From: Paenibacillus sp. PL91
GTDB taxonomy: Bacteria > Bacillota > Bacilli > Paenibacillales > Paenibacillaceae
NCBI RefSeq assembly: GCF_012935325.2
Contig: NZ_JABBYG020000001.1
Span: forward strand, 806,001-870,000
Direction of reading: 5' to 3'
DNA: 64,000 bases
The position numbers and the translations under genes were made by a program. The notes below the pieces were generated by a model. The model made no database searches and was not told where the DNA came from. It worked only from the letters and a program-made list of their open reading frames with translations. Position 1 is the first letter of the stretch. Each line of letters opens with the position of its first letter. This document shows, piece by piece, positions 1-8,375 of the stretch.

Positions 1-231
1 ACGCCTACTTATTTGAGTCTGTTGTTCAAGACGAATACGGGAAAAACGTTTATCGAGCATTTGACGGATATACGTATTGATAAAGCGAAGGATATGCTGA
101 AGAGCACCCATTTCAAAAACTATGAGGTCGCAGAGAAGGTCGGGTATCAAGATCCGCGTTATTTTAGCCAAATCTTCAAGAAAAAGGTTGGTTTGTCGCC
201 TAGCGAGTATCGGGAATCCGTAGGAAAATAG
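1..231 (+). CDS. AraC-type DNA-binding domain, C-terminal end of a regulator (5' truncated by the window)
   Basis: The frame is open from base 1 and ends at TAG 229-231, so only the last 76 residues are present. They form the two helix-turn-helix units of an AraC/XylS domain: the first around FIEHLTDIRIDKAKDMLK and the second ending in the family signature GYQDPRYFSQIFKKKVGLSPSEYR. In Paenibacillus such domains usually close a YesN-type response regulator that sits beside a sugar ABC transporter, and a sugar importer does lie downstream. That this gene controls it is inference, because the N-terminal receiver or sensor part is outside the window. Confidence 0.9.
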   Translation, partial: TPTYLSLLFKTNTGKTFIEHLTDIRIDKAKDMLKSTHFKNYEVAEKVGYQDPRYFSQIFKKKVGLSPSEYRESVGK

Positions 232-249
232 CAAATCTGAAAAAAAGAA

Positions 250-293
250 GGACTCTATTGGCAGCGTTTCTGCCAGTAGAGTCCGTTTTTTTA
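250..293. terminator. Bidirectional intrinsic terminator
   Basis: Bases 250-264 and 270-284 form a 15-bp stem with one G-U pair and a 5-base loop, followed by a T-run (286-292). An A-run on the other side gives the minus strand its own U-tract. It separates the convergent AraC-type and RraA-like genes. Confidence 0.9.
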
Positions 294-1196
294 TAGCCTG
301 ACATCGCTTTGAGGGCCGTTTCGCTCATTTTTTCGCGCATCCGCGAGCTCCGATTCCCAGGTAAGATGGCGATATTCCGCCGCTGCGGCATCATTTTCGA
401 ACCAGTTCAAGAAATCTGACCAAAGGGCAACATCCCATGCCGCATCAATTTGCGCCGTTGTATAAACGCTGTCGCGCAGCCGCACGAATCCAAACACGTC
501 GCGCACTTGGGACTTTTCTGCTTGCACGACCGTAAGCTCGGCTAGGTGAGGCGGAATGAAGATGACGCCGGCAGGCGTGCCGAGCACGACGTCGCCTGGC
601 ATACAGATCGCTTTGCCAATTCGAGTCGGCACATTCATGCCTACCATCGTTACGTCAGCAATCGCAGTAGGATCGCTGCCGCGATAGAATACGTTAATAT
701 TATCAATTTCAACGACCTGCTGGTTATCGCGAATGCCGCCCCAAATGACCGCGCCGCCGCGCTTCGTACGGGTTGAGATCGCAGTCGATAAATTCCCGCC
801 AACGTAGGTGCCGAGATGCACCTTATCGAACATGTCGACGACTGCGACATCGTCTTCAACCAAAGCATCAATGACCCATTGATTGAAGAAGCCTTTGCGT
901 TCCTCTTGCTCATGACCGTACTTCAGCAAAGTTTCATGCAAATCCGGCCGCTTGGGTACCATCACGGCAGTTACTGCGCGTCCGACCATTGTTTTATTCG
1001 GATGAATGATTTTGAAATCGCCTTCGAATTGAAAAGCATAACCTCTGTTCCAGAGAGGGCCCCACGCTTCCTCCAACGTAATTTTACGCATGCGGCGAAG
1101 AACATCCTCGGATACTTTAGGGCGTCCATTAGGGAAGCGTTCGCCCTCCCATAGCGGCGTAAGCTGAATTATATCTTCCGGGTTATCAAATTTCAT
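291..1196 (-). CDS. RraA-like aldolase/decarboxylase family protein
   Basis: 301 residues. The central part carries the RraA/HMG-aldolase fold signatures GGAVIWGGIRD and AICMPGDVVLGTPAGVIFIPP, which in characterised members hold the substrate-binding Arg-Asp pair and a divalent metal. Family members are class II pyruvate aldolases or oxaloacetate decarboxylases, or the RNase E inhibitor RraA in Gram-negatives. The protein is longer than the roughly 160-230 aa core, with an N-terminal extension of about 60 residues and a C-terminal helical tail. ATG follows GAGGTG at good distance. Its position divergent from a sugar importer and mannonate dehydratase suggests a sugar-acid catabolic aldolase; the substrate is not determinable here. 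Confidence 0.8.
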   Translation of the reverse strand: MKFDNPEDIIQLTPLWEGERFPNGRPKVSEDVLRRMRKITLEEAWGPLWNRGYAFQFEGDFKIIHPNKTMVGRAVTAVMVPKRPDLHETLLKYGHEQEERKGFFNQWVIDALVEDDVAVVDMFDKVHLGTYVGGNLSTAISTRTKRGGAVIWGGIRDNQQVVEIDNINVFYRGSDPTAIADVTMVGMNVPTRIGKAICMPGDVVLGTPAGVIFIPPHLAELTVVQAEKSQVRDVFGFVRLRDSVYTTAQIDAAWDVALWSDFLNWFENDAAAAEYRHLTWESELADARKNERNGPQSDVRL

Positions 1197-1375
1197 GTGA
1201 GCACCTCTTTCGAAAGTAGTGTGTTGAAGGCTGATGTGGCTTGCTTCATAAGTCTATTGTTAGGGACATTCCAATAATTGTCGATGCGACTTTCTTAAGG
1301 CTTTTTTGCGGCAATCTATGAATTTTTCACACTATATAAAATCAAACGAATTCATAATTTCTTCCCCTTCATAGA

Positions 1376-1390
1376 TGTAACCGCTTTCGT
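1376..1390 (+). promoter_or_regulatory. cre-like (CcpA) operator candidate
   Basis: Bases 1376-1389 read TGTAACCGCTTTCG and fit the cre consensus TGWAANCGNTNWCA at 13 of 14 positions (the last A is G). It lies about 50 bp before the first permease gene, where catabolite repression of a sugar importer would be expected. Function is inferred from sequence and context only. Confidence 0.5.
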
Positions 1391-1436
1391 TTAAAGTAAG
1401 GGAACATTATCCACGAAGGGGGAGGAGATGATTGGA

Positions 1437-2396
1437 GTGAAGGCGGAGAGTTCGACAACGATAGCATTAAATAGCAAGCCCGCAAAGTCGAAGCGAAAGC
1501 AAAAGCAAAAGGGTGCCACAAATTTAGCCGGCTACATTTTTATATCCCCATGGCTGATCGGCTTTTTGCTGCTGACGCTTTGGCCAATTGCCCAATCGTT
1601 TTATTTGTCTTTTACCGACTATTCCTTGCTGGAGGACCCTGTTTGGACGGGTACGGACAACTACGCCAAAATTTTCACTAGCGATGCCACCTTCACAAAG
1701 TCGCTCAGCGTAACGTTTATGTTTGTTCTATTCTCGGTTCCGCTCAAGCTGTTCTTCTCGCTGATGGTCGCTTTGGCGCTAAGCAAAAACATCCGTGGCA
1801 TGAACATTTATCGGACGGCTATTTACTTCCCATCCTTGATCGGGGGAAGCATAGCGGTGGCGGCGCTTTGGCGCAATATGTTCGGCATTGACGGTTATAT
1901 CAACCAAGTGCTCGCTTGGTTTGGAGTCGAGGGAGTGGGTTGGATTTCCAATCCGGATACGTCGCTCGGCACTTTGATCTTACTCAATACATGGCAATTC
2001 GGCTCGACGATGGTTATTTTTCTGGCAGGATTGAAGCAGGTGCCGCAGGAGCTTTATGAATCGGCATCCGTAGACGGAGCAGGAAAGGTAAGGAAGTTTA
2101 TCAGCATTACGCTTCCGATGCTCTCGCCGGTTATGTTCTTTAATCTCGTGCTCGGCATTATCGGCTCCTTCCAAACGTTTACGTCTGCGTTCATCATTAC
2201 AAAAGGCGGCCCGATTAATTCCACTTACATGTATGCAATGTTTCTATATGAAAAAGCGTTCAAGCATTATCAGATGGGCTATGCGTCCGCGCTTGCTTGG
2301 ATATTGCTGACGATTGTCGCGCTGCTCACGATCATTAATTTTGCGGCATCGAAATATTGGGTATTTTACGAGTCGGATGGGGGGAAAACGAAATGA
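1437..2396 (+). CDS. Carbohydrate ABC transporter permease, MalF/UgpA type
   Basis: Inner-membrane permease with about six membrane segments after a basic N-terminus. The cytoplasmic EAA loop (ELYESASVDGAGKVRKF) marks the site that docks the ATPase. It pairs with the MalG-type permease immediately downstream and the lipoprotein at 3263. Start: an ATG at 1428 lies only two bases after GGAGG, whereas the in-frame GTG at 1437 has better spacing; ATG at 1428 stays possible (AAGGGGG at 1416). No ATPase gene is present, as is common when a shared MsmX-type ATPase serves several importers. Confidence 0.9.
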   Translation: MKAESSTTIALNSKPAKSKRKQKQKGATNLAGYIFISPWLIGFLLLTLWPIAQSFYLSFTDYSLLEDPVWTGTDNYAKIFTSDATFTKSLSVTFMFVLFSVPLKLFFSLMVALALSKNIRGMNIYRTAIYFPSLIGGSIAVAALWRNMFGIDGYINQVLAWFGVEGVGWISNPDTSLGTLILLNTWQFGSTMVIFLAGLKQVPQELYESASVDGAGKVRKFISITLPMLSPVMFFNLVLGIIGSFQTFTSAFIITKGGPINSTYMYAMFLYEKAFKHYQMGYASALAWILLTIVALLTIINFAASKYWVFYESDGGKTK

Positions 2397-3223
2397 ATTC
2401 GATGCGTTCCAAGCTGTCGAGCCATTTGTTCTTAACCCTATTCTCCTTTCTAATGCTGTATCCCGTTATCTGGTGGGCTGGAGCTTCGCTTAAGAAGACA
2501 GAGGAGCTCAGCTTGCCGACGATCTGGCCTGCTTCGCCGATGTGGAGCAATTATTGGGATGGCTGGCATTTCTCATCGGAATATACCTTTGCCCACTTCT
2601 TCGGCAATACGTTGCTCATGGAGCTTGGCAATGTCATTGGCGGCGTTGCTACTGCAGCGATTGTCGCTTACGGCTTCGGCCGGCTAAACTTCAAGCTGCG
2701 TGGCTTTTGGTTTTCGGTTTTGCTTCTTACCATGATGCTGCCAGGACAAGTAACGGTAGTCCCGCAGTACATTTTGTTCAATAAGCTCGGGTTTGTCGAC
2801 AGCTATGTGCCGCTTGTGCTTCCGCATTTTTTTGGGGGAGGGGCATTCTTCATCTTCCTGCTCGTGCAATTCATTCGCGGCATTCCGAAGGATCTGGATG
2901 AGGCCGCAACGATAGACGGAGCAAGCGTATACGGTATCTTTTGGCGAGTGATATTGCCTTTGCTGAAGCCGGCGCTCGTTACGGTTGCGATCTTCACATT
3001 TATTTGGAGCTGGGATGATTTCTTCGCGCAGGTGCTTTATTTAAGCTCCGTCGATAAGTTTACCGTCGGCTTGGCACTGCGAATGTTCATCGATCAATTC
3101 GACATTCAGTGGGGACAATTGCTTGCGATGTCCTTGCTGTCGATCTTTCCTTCGGTCATTATTTTCTTCCTTGCACAGAAGCACTTTGTCGAAGGAATTG
3201 CGACTACAGGCTTAAAAGGGTAA
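2393..3223 (+). CDS. Carbohydrate ABC transporter permease, MalG/UgpE type
   Basis: 276 residues with six predicted membrane helices. The EAA motif (DLDEAATIDGASVYGIFWRV) lies in the fourth cytoplasmic loop region, as usual for MalG-like permeases. The ATG overlaps the stop of the upstream permease (ATGA), so the two are translationally coupled and probably form the heterodimeric channel. A G-rich stretch at 2379-2384 serves as ribosome-binding site. The longer reading frame from 2357 would overlap the upstream gene by 40 bases and lacks a ribosome-binding site. Confidence 0.92.
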   Translation: MNSMRSKLSSHLFLTLFSFLMLYPVIWWAGASLKKTEELSLPTIWPASPMWSNYWDGWHFSSEYTFAHFFGNTLLMELGNVIGGVATAAIVAYGFGRLNFKLRGFWFSVLLLTMMLPGQVTVVPQYILFNKLGFVDSYVPLVLPHFFGGGAFFIFLLVQFIRGIPKDLDEAATIDGASVYGIFWRVILPLLKPALVTVAIFTFIWSWDDFFAQVLYLSSVDKFTVGLALRMFIDQFDIQWGQLLAMSLLSIFPSVIIFFLAQKHFVEGIATTGLKG

Positions 3224-3262
3224 CGGCATGACATTTTACAAAGGTAAAGGGGATGCTCAAGG

Positions 3263-4615
3263 ATGAAAAAAGGTTGGTCAAAGGGAAAGGGCTTCGGTTT
3301 GCTGATGCTGGCTCTGCTGCTAGTGTTGACTGCATGCAGCGGAGGCGGAGGCGGCAATGGGGACAAGCAGACGAATAATGCGACGAATAGCACGGCAAAG
3401 CCAGAAGACGAAGGCGGCAAAGAGGCGGGCAGCAAAACGACGCTCAGCATTATGTGGTGGGGGCCGGATGCGCGTCATGAGGCGACCAAGAAGGCACTCG
3501 ATATTTACTCGCAGCAAAATGCAAACGTAACGTTCAAGCCGGAATTTATGGCATGGGATGCATTCTGGCAGAAGCTGCCGACGCTTGCCGCTTCTAAGTC
3601 CATAACCGACGTGCTGCAAATGGATGCTGCCTACATCCAAGAGTATGTGTCACGCGGCCAACTAGAGGATCTCTCTGACATTGATCTAACCGGCATCGTT
3701 GATTCGTCGGTCATTACGAATTTACAAATCGACGGCAAGCTATACGGCATTCCGCTCAGTCAAAATGCGCAAGGCATTGCGTTCAATAAAACGGAGCTTG
3801 AGCAACTCGGCATCCCGCTTCCGCATAAGGATTGGACGTACGATGAGTTTTTCCAGTGGGCAAGGGATGCGCGAGCAAAGCTGCCCGAAGGGAAATATCC
3901 AATTGGCGATACGACCACCTGGGACAGCTTCAACTATTATCAAACCTCGATGGGCAAGCCTCCGGTGATGTCTGACGGCGGTAAAACGTTCACGCTCGAC
4001 AAGGATTTGTTTATGGCTTTCTATCAAACGTATGAGGAGTTCCGGAAAGCGAAGATCGTTCCTCCCGCAGAGAAAGCAGCCGCGTTTCTTGAGAATGATC
4101 CGCAAGCCGATCCGATGGCATCCGGCGTCGTTATGACAAGAGGTGCTACAACGGGCTCCGTCAGCGCGTTAGAGCAGCTCATGCCGGGTAAAGTAGGCGT
4201 TGTCAACATGCCTGTTGGACCCTCTGGCGGCGGCTGGGCGCAGTCTACCATCTTTTTGAGCGTCAGCGCTAATTCCAAAAACAAAGACGAAGCGAAAAAA
4301 TTCGTGAAATGGTTCATTACCGATAAAGAAGCTGGTGGCGCTCTTGGCTTAACGCGCGGGATTCCGATTAATCCGGATGTGTATAAAGAGCTTGAGCCTA
4401 ATCTTGAACCAAAAGATAAGCTGGGCAAAGAAATATATGATCTGTCGCTAGACAAAGCGTTGCCGTTCTACCCGCCGGCTGCAGGATTCTCGGAATGGGT
4501 CGATACGTATAAGAAGGAGATGGAGGCTGTTACGTTCGGCCAGCAATCCATTGAGGATGCGTTCAACAAAATTGACAAGATGGGCAAGGAGCTTGCAGCG
4601 AAGGTTGCAGGCTAA
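3263..4615 (+). CDS. Extracellular sugar-binding lipoprotein (ABC importer)
   Basis: 450 residues. A lipoprotein signal peptide (basic MKKGWSKGKG, then a hydrophobic core) ends in the lipobox LTAC, so the mature protein begins with a lipidated Cys followed by a Gly-rich linker. The rest matches family 1 extracellular solute-binding proteins (TTLSIMWWGPDARHEA start, DVLQMDAAY, MPVGPSGGG). It captures the substrate outside the membrane and delivers it to the two permeases upstream. With mannonate dehydratase directly downstream, a hexuronate oligomer or sugar acid is the likely cargo, which is inference. Confidence 0.93.
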   Translation: MKKGWSKGKGFGLLMLALLLVLTACSGGGGGNGDKQTNNATNSTAKPEDEGGKEAGSKTTLSIMWWGPDARHEATKKALDIYSQQNANVTFKPEFMAWDAFWQKLPTLAASKSITDVLQMDAAYIQEYVSRGQLEDLSDIDLTGIVDSSVITNLQIDGKLYGIPLSQNAQGIAFNKTELEQLGIPLPHKDWTYDEFFQWARDARAKLPEGKYPIGDTTTWDSFNYYQTSMGKPPVMSDGGKTFTLDKDLFMAFYQTYEEFRKAKIVPPAEKAAAFLENDPQADPMASGVVMTRGATTGSVSALEQLMPGKVGVVNMPVGPSGGGWAQSTIFLSVSANSKNKDEAKKFVKWFITDKEAGGALGLTRGIPINPDVYKELEPNLEPKDKLGKEIYDLSLDKALPFYPPAAGFSEWVDTYKKEMEAVTFGQQSIEDAFNKIDKMGKELAAKVAG

Positions 4616-4645
4616 TCATCCAAAGTTGAAAGTGAGGTTTTACAG

Positions 4646-5644
4646 ATGCAATTAGCAGAAGTATTCCCGTCCCAGCCTTCTAGATTATGGCATTTGGCGA
4701 AGCAGCTTGGTGTAGATCATGCTGTTGGAGGGCTGCCATGGGAAGAGAAGCTTGAGAAGCCATGGGATTTGATGCCTCTTATCCGGATGAAACAAAGGTT
4801 TGCCGACTCTGGGCTTGCGCTGGCCGTGATCGAATCGATGCCGCCGAGCAATGAGATCAAGCTTGGCACTGCGGGACGTGATGCCGAAATCGAAGTGTTT
4901 CAGCAGTTTATTACGAATATGGGTGCGGCTGGTATTCCCGTCCTTTGCTATAATTTCATGGCCCAGTTCAACTGGTTCCGAACGTCCACAACTACGCGCA
5001 CGCGCGGAGGAGCACTCGTTTCAAGCTACGATCATAGCTTGATGCTGGACGCGCCGCTGACGGAAGTTGGGATCGTGAGCGAGGAGCAGCTTTGGGAAAA
5101 CCTTCAATACTTTATGGAGCGTATCGTGCCGGTAGCGGAGCAGGCGAAGGTAAAGCTTGCGCTGCATCCCGATGATCCCCCGATTACGCCGATTAGAGGC
5201 GTATCACGTATTTTGACCAGTGCAGCAGCTTTGCAGCGCGCCATTGATTTAGTTCCAAGCGAATACAACGGGATTACATTATGCCAAGGCACCTTGGCGA
5301 CCGCTGGAGAGCATATTCCTAGCGTAATCCGTCAATTTTCGAAGCAGAACAAAATGTTTTTCGTTCATTTCCGCGATGTCAAAGGAACGCCGGAGAAGTT
5401 TGAGGAAACCTTCCATGATGACGGGCAAACGAATATGCTAGAGGCGATGCACACGTATTACGAGGTCGGTTTTAACGGACCGGCAAGGCCCGATCATGTG
5501 CCGACGATGGAAGGCGAGGACAACGCTAACCCAGGCTATGAGCTGCTTGGCCGTTTATACGGAATCGGCTACATTCGCGGCTTGATGGAAGCAGCCGCAG
5601 CTGCTCAAGCAGTCAAAGGGACAGTAGCGAGTGGAAGCATTTAG
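4646..5644 (+). CDS. uxuA: Mannonate dehydratase, UxuA family
   Basis: Converts D-mannonate to 2-keto-3-deoxy-D-gluconate in the glucuronate branch of hexuronate catabolism, using Mn2+/Fe2+ in a TIM barrel. Support: LALHPDDPP (family metal/substrate motif), GITLCQGT, FVHFRDVKG and FHDDGQTNM, in the order seen in UxuA. At 332 aa it is slightly shorter than the E. coli enzyme. It is last in the importer operon, 30 bp after the binding protein, so uptake and first dehydration step are co-expressed. A terminator follows. Confidence 0.92.
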   Translation: MQLAEVFPSQPSRLWHLAKQLGVDHAVGGLPWEEKLEKPWDLMPLIRMKQRFADSGLALAVIESMPPSNEIKLGTAGRDAEIEVFQQFITNMGAAGIPVLCYNFMAQFNWFRTSTTTRTRGGALVSSYDHSLMLDAPLTEVGIVSEEQLWENLQYFMERIVPVAEQAKVKLALHPDDPPITPIRGVSRILTSAAALQRAIDLVPSEYNGITLCQGTLATAGEHIPSVIRQFSKQNKMFFVHFRDVKGTPEKFEETFHDDGQTNMLEAMHTYYEVGFNGPARPDHVPTMEGEDNANPGYELLGRLYGIGYIRGLMEAAAAAQAVKGTVASGSI

Positions 5645-5668
5645 GAAACGAGAGCGTTAGTAGAGAAG

Positions 5669-5711
5669 CACCTTCAACACCGCTATTATAGTGGTGCTGG
5701 AGGTGTTTTTT
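5669..5711 (+). terminator. Intrinsic terminator after uxuA
   Basis: A long stem (caccttcaacaccgctat paired with atagtggtgctggaggtg, with G-U pairs) is followed by TTTTTT at 5706-5711. Confidence 0.85.
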
Positions 5712-5790
5712 GCATAAGGAGCTAGATATGCGATAGTTGCGAAATAAATAGATGCGCGATCGGATGGCGGGGCGGTTTGCGAGCCATGCT

Positions 5791-5992
5791 TAAGTCTAAC
5801 TTTTAGACTTATTTCACAGACACGAGCGGTTATGGAAAAAATAGCTATAGAAAATAGACCAATCGGGCACGAAAAGCGCTGAATGCTCGTTTAGTAAACT
5901 TGCGGGGATAGGATAAGTCTAATCTCTAGACTTATTTCTGTAAAAATTGTTCCGATGGTAGAAATAAGACTAGATTGTAGATCTATTTCTAC
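5791..5992. repeat. Three related palindromic intergenic repeats
   Basis: The 487-bp gap 5645-6131 has no convincing gene. It holds three palindromes. Copy 1 (5791-5811) is TAAGTCTAA-ctt-TTAGACTTA, a perfect 9-bp inverted repeat. Copy 2 (5913-5935) is ATAAGTCTA-atctc-TAGACTTAT, also perfect. Copy 3 (5958-5992) is a degenerate palindrome with AGACTA and AGATCTA cores flanked by GAAATA/TATTTC. All share the tail TTATTTC. They look like a dispersed intergenic repeat family rather than a terminator, since no copy has a T-run. Confidence 0.7.
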
Positions 5993-6070
5993 TCGATAAA
6001 CACGAAATGCCTATTTCTAGAGCAAACATATGAATCGCCATATGAAAGGGGTGTCTGATACTCAGCGCAA

Positions 6071-6103
6071 AGAAGCGGAATGCCCTATGAGCATCCCGCT
6101 TCT
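6071..6103 (-). terminator. Hairpin, probable terminator of the minus-strand dehydratase operon
   Basis: Bases 6071-6083 pair with 6091-6103 (13 bp, one G-U). On the minus strand it is followed by only a short TTTG, so termination strength is uncertain. Confidence 0.6.
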
Positions 6104-6131
6104 ATTAAGCTTATAGGCAACAAAACTCGTC

Positions 6132-7520
6132 TCAGCTCCAAAGCCGGTCGTTGGAGTGGTAATGATTCCAGTTGTCTGTGGACTCCCATAGGCCCGGAAT
6201 TTTCGGATGCAGGTGCTGAGCCAAAACTTCGTCATTCAGATCGTCGATGCCAAGACCCGGCGCATCGGTCATATGGATAAAGCCATTTTGAACTAGCTTT
6301 TTCGGAAGCTTGCTGCTTATGATGATGTCATCCCACCAAGGCACTTCGCAGGAGTGGTACTCAAGCGCCATAAAGTTTTCGGTAGCTGCGGCAACATGTG
6401 CGGCTGCGAGGCAAGCGATTGGGCTTTCCGCCATATGGATGGCCATTGCAACGCCGTATTCCTGTGCCATATCGCCGATTTTTTTCGTCTCCAATATGCC
6501 TCCAGTCGTCAGCACGTCGGGATGGATAACCGATACGCCGCCAGCTTGAAGAAGTGGACGGAAGTTTTCCTTCAAATAGATATCCTCGCCTGTGCAGATA
6601 GGAGTGGCAACGGCACGCGAGAGCTTGGCGTATTGATCCGTATACTGCCATGGAAGCATATCCTCCATCCAAGCCAGATTAAATTTATCGACGCGCCGTC
6701 CAAGCTTAATGCAATCCTCAAGGCCGATATGTCCAAAATGATCGACGGCAAGCGGAACCTCGTAGCCAATAACGGCGCGCACATCCGCAACGTATTGCTC
6801 AAGCATATCAAGGCCTTTTTCCGTTACATGAATCGCGGTAAAAGGGTGGGGGATGTTGTGGATGTCATAGTGCTGATTCCGAATATCACGAATTTCATCC
6901 TCTGTAAGCGTATCATGATTGTTGCTGTAGCGGTTTTTGGAGATGCTGCGCATTTCCTCCAAGAAGCCGATCGGAGCGCTTAACGTGCCGGGCTCATTAA
7001 TAATTTGCCCGATGCCAAGATCCATCTTAAGGAAGGAGAAGCCTTCATCCATACGCTTCTTGAGCGCTAAGCCCATTGCCGTGCCTGTATCTTTGCCGAC
7101 TACCTCGGTGTCGCAGTACATGCGGATTTTTTCGCGGAACTTGCCGCCGAGCATTTGATAGATGGGTACGCCGTATGCCTTGCCTGCCAAATCCCATAAA
7201 GCGATTTCGAGTCCGCTTACGCCGCCGCCTTGCCTTGCATGACCGCCAAACTGTTTGATGCGGCGAAACAGCTTGTCGATATTGCATGGATTCTCACCGA
7301 GCAGACGACCCTTCAATATTTGAGCATACACTTTATCGGCACCGTCACGCACTTCGCCAAATCCGACTAACCCTTGATTGGTATACACTTTTATCAAGCT
7401 GCTATGAAACGGGCCGCCAACAATATCAGTAAATCTGATATCGGTTATGCGAAGCTTAGACGGAATTGATTGGGTACTGACATGGGCTAGCGTTTCCTCG
7501 TAGGATTGGTTATTAGACAC
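6132..7520 (-). CDS. Enolase-superfamily (mandelate racemase/muconate lactonizing type) sugar-acid dehydratase
   Basis: 462 residues with an enolase-superfamily N-terminal capping domain (1-130) and a TIM barrel. Visible metal ligands are D260 (AVDHFGHIG), E286 (WMEDMLPW) and E312 (CTGEDI). K165/D167 in FLKMDLGIG resemble the KxD catalytic motif, and H362 (IHMAESP) is a candidate base. Between the KxD strand and the first metal ligand sits an extra segment of about 50 residues (172-230), so the protein is 60-80 aa longer than usual family members. The reaction is probably dehydration of an aldonate or aldarate; the exact substrate cannot be read from sequence. It is the last gene of a minus-strand operon with two dehydrogenases. 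Confidence 0.85.
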   Translation of the reverse strand: MSNNQSYEETLAHVSTQSIPSKLRITDIRFTDIVGGPFHSSLIKVYTNQGLVGFGEVRDGADKVYAQILKGRLLGENPCNIDKLFRRIKQFGGHARQGGGVSGLEIALWDLAGKAYGVPIYQMLGGKFREKIRMYCDTEVVGKDTGTAMGLALKKRMDEGFSFLKMDLGIGQIINEPGTLSAPIGFLEEMRSISKNRYSNNHDTLTEDEIRDIRNQHYDIHNIPHPFTAIHVTEKGLDMLEQYVADVRAVIGYEVPLAVDHFGHIGLEDCIKLGRRVDKFNLAWMEDMLPWQYTDQYAKLSRAVATPICTGEDIYLKENFRPLLQAGGVSVIHPDVLTTGGILETKKIGDMAQEYGVAMAIHMAESPIACLAAAHVAAATENFMALEYHSCEVPWWDDIIISSKLPKKLVQNGFIHMTDAPGLGIDDLNDEVLAQHLHPKIPGLWESTDNWNHYHSNDRLWS

Positions 7521-7568
7521 GATTATTCACTCCTTGATTGTTATTGGTAAAATCATGCATTGCTTATC

Positions 7569-8354
7569 TCAAAGCAGCATGCTGCCGCCATCAAGCCTGA
7601 TTGAAGAGCCGGTCATAAACTCGCTCTCATCCGACGCAATAAAACAAACGAGCTGCGCTACGTCGAGCGGACGGCCGACGCGGCCAAGCGGAAACTTGTC
7701 ACGAATCGAGCGGCTCGTTTTTTTATGCTTCTCGATATCCTCGGCCGTCATAATCGGCTTGGACTCGCGAGCGCTTTGCTTGCCGACGTCAACAGCGCCA
7801 GGCTCGATCGTATTGACGGTAATTCCGTACTTAGCAAGTTCAATCGCGCTTTCTCTGCCGAGCATGCGAATGCCGCCTTTTGTCATGGAATAAACGACGT
7901 CGAAATCAGTAGGGCGCTTGCTATGAACAGAGGACATATTTATAATTCTGCCGGACTGCTTGACCTTCATATAAGGGATTACAGCTTGTATGCATTGCCA
8001 GTAGCCCTTCAGATTGATGCTCATCATGCGATCGAACGAAGATTCGTTATGCTCGAAAAAATCAAAGTTCAGTTGAAGGGCAGCATTATTGACTAAGATG
8101 TCAATTCCGCCGTAGCGCTCTGCCACCGTTTCGACCATTCGCTCAATTTCTTGCTTATGCGCGACATTGGCTTGCACAATCATGGCGCTGCCGCCAAAGT
8201 CTTCAATTTGCTGCTTGGTGTCAATTGCGCCGGCGTCGCTTTGATTGTAATGAACGGCAACCTGTACGCCGCGGCGCGCTAACTCAATGGCCACACCTTT
8301 GCCAATCCCTGTACCGGCACCGGTAACTAAAGCTATTTTTCCTGCAATGCTCAT
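7569..8354 (-). CDS. Short-chain dehydrogenase/reductase (sugar or sugar-acid oxidoreductase)
   Basis: Classical SDR of 261 residues. Cofactor motif TGAGTGIG (11-18), structural NNAA (89-92, variant of NNAG) and the catalytic set S142, Y155, K159 (YSMTK) are all in place. The C-terminal FMTGSSIRLDGGSML is typical of glucose-dehydrogenase/gluconate-reductase-like SDRs. ATG is preceded by GGAGGTG. It lies 21 bp after a second SDR and 48 bp before the enolase-type dehydratase, so a role in interconverting hexuronates, aldonates or keto acids is likely; the substrate is unknown. Confidence 0.9.
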   Translation of the reverse strand: MSIAGKIALVTGAGTGIGKGVAIELARRGVQVAVHYNQSDAGAIDTKQQIEDFGGSAMIVQANVAHKQEIERMVETVAERYGGIDILVNNAALQLNFDFFEHNESSFDRMMSINLKGYWQCIQAVIPYMKVKQSGRIINMSSVHSKRPTDFDVVYSMTKGGIRMLGRESAIELAKYGITVNTIEPGAVDVGKQSARESKPIMTAEDIEKHKKTSRSIRDKFPLGRVGRPLDVAQLVCFIASDESEFMTGSSIRLDGGSMLL

Positions 8355-8375
8355 ACAGCACCTCCATACCGGCGG

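Noticed and set aside
816..1154. 112-aa open frame on the plus strand
   Set aside because: It lies opposite the RraA-like gene, has no ribosome-binding site and no recognisable motif; a shadow frame.
5913..5992. Rho-independent terminators
   Set aside because: The palindromes are A/T-rich without a following T-run, and uxuA already has a strong terminator at 5669.
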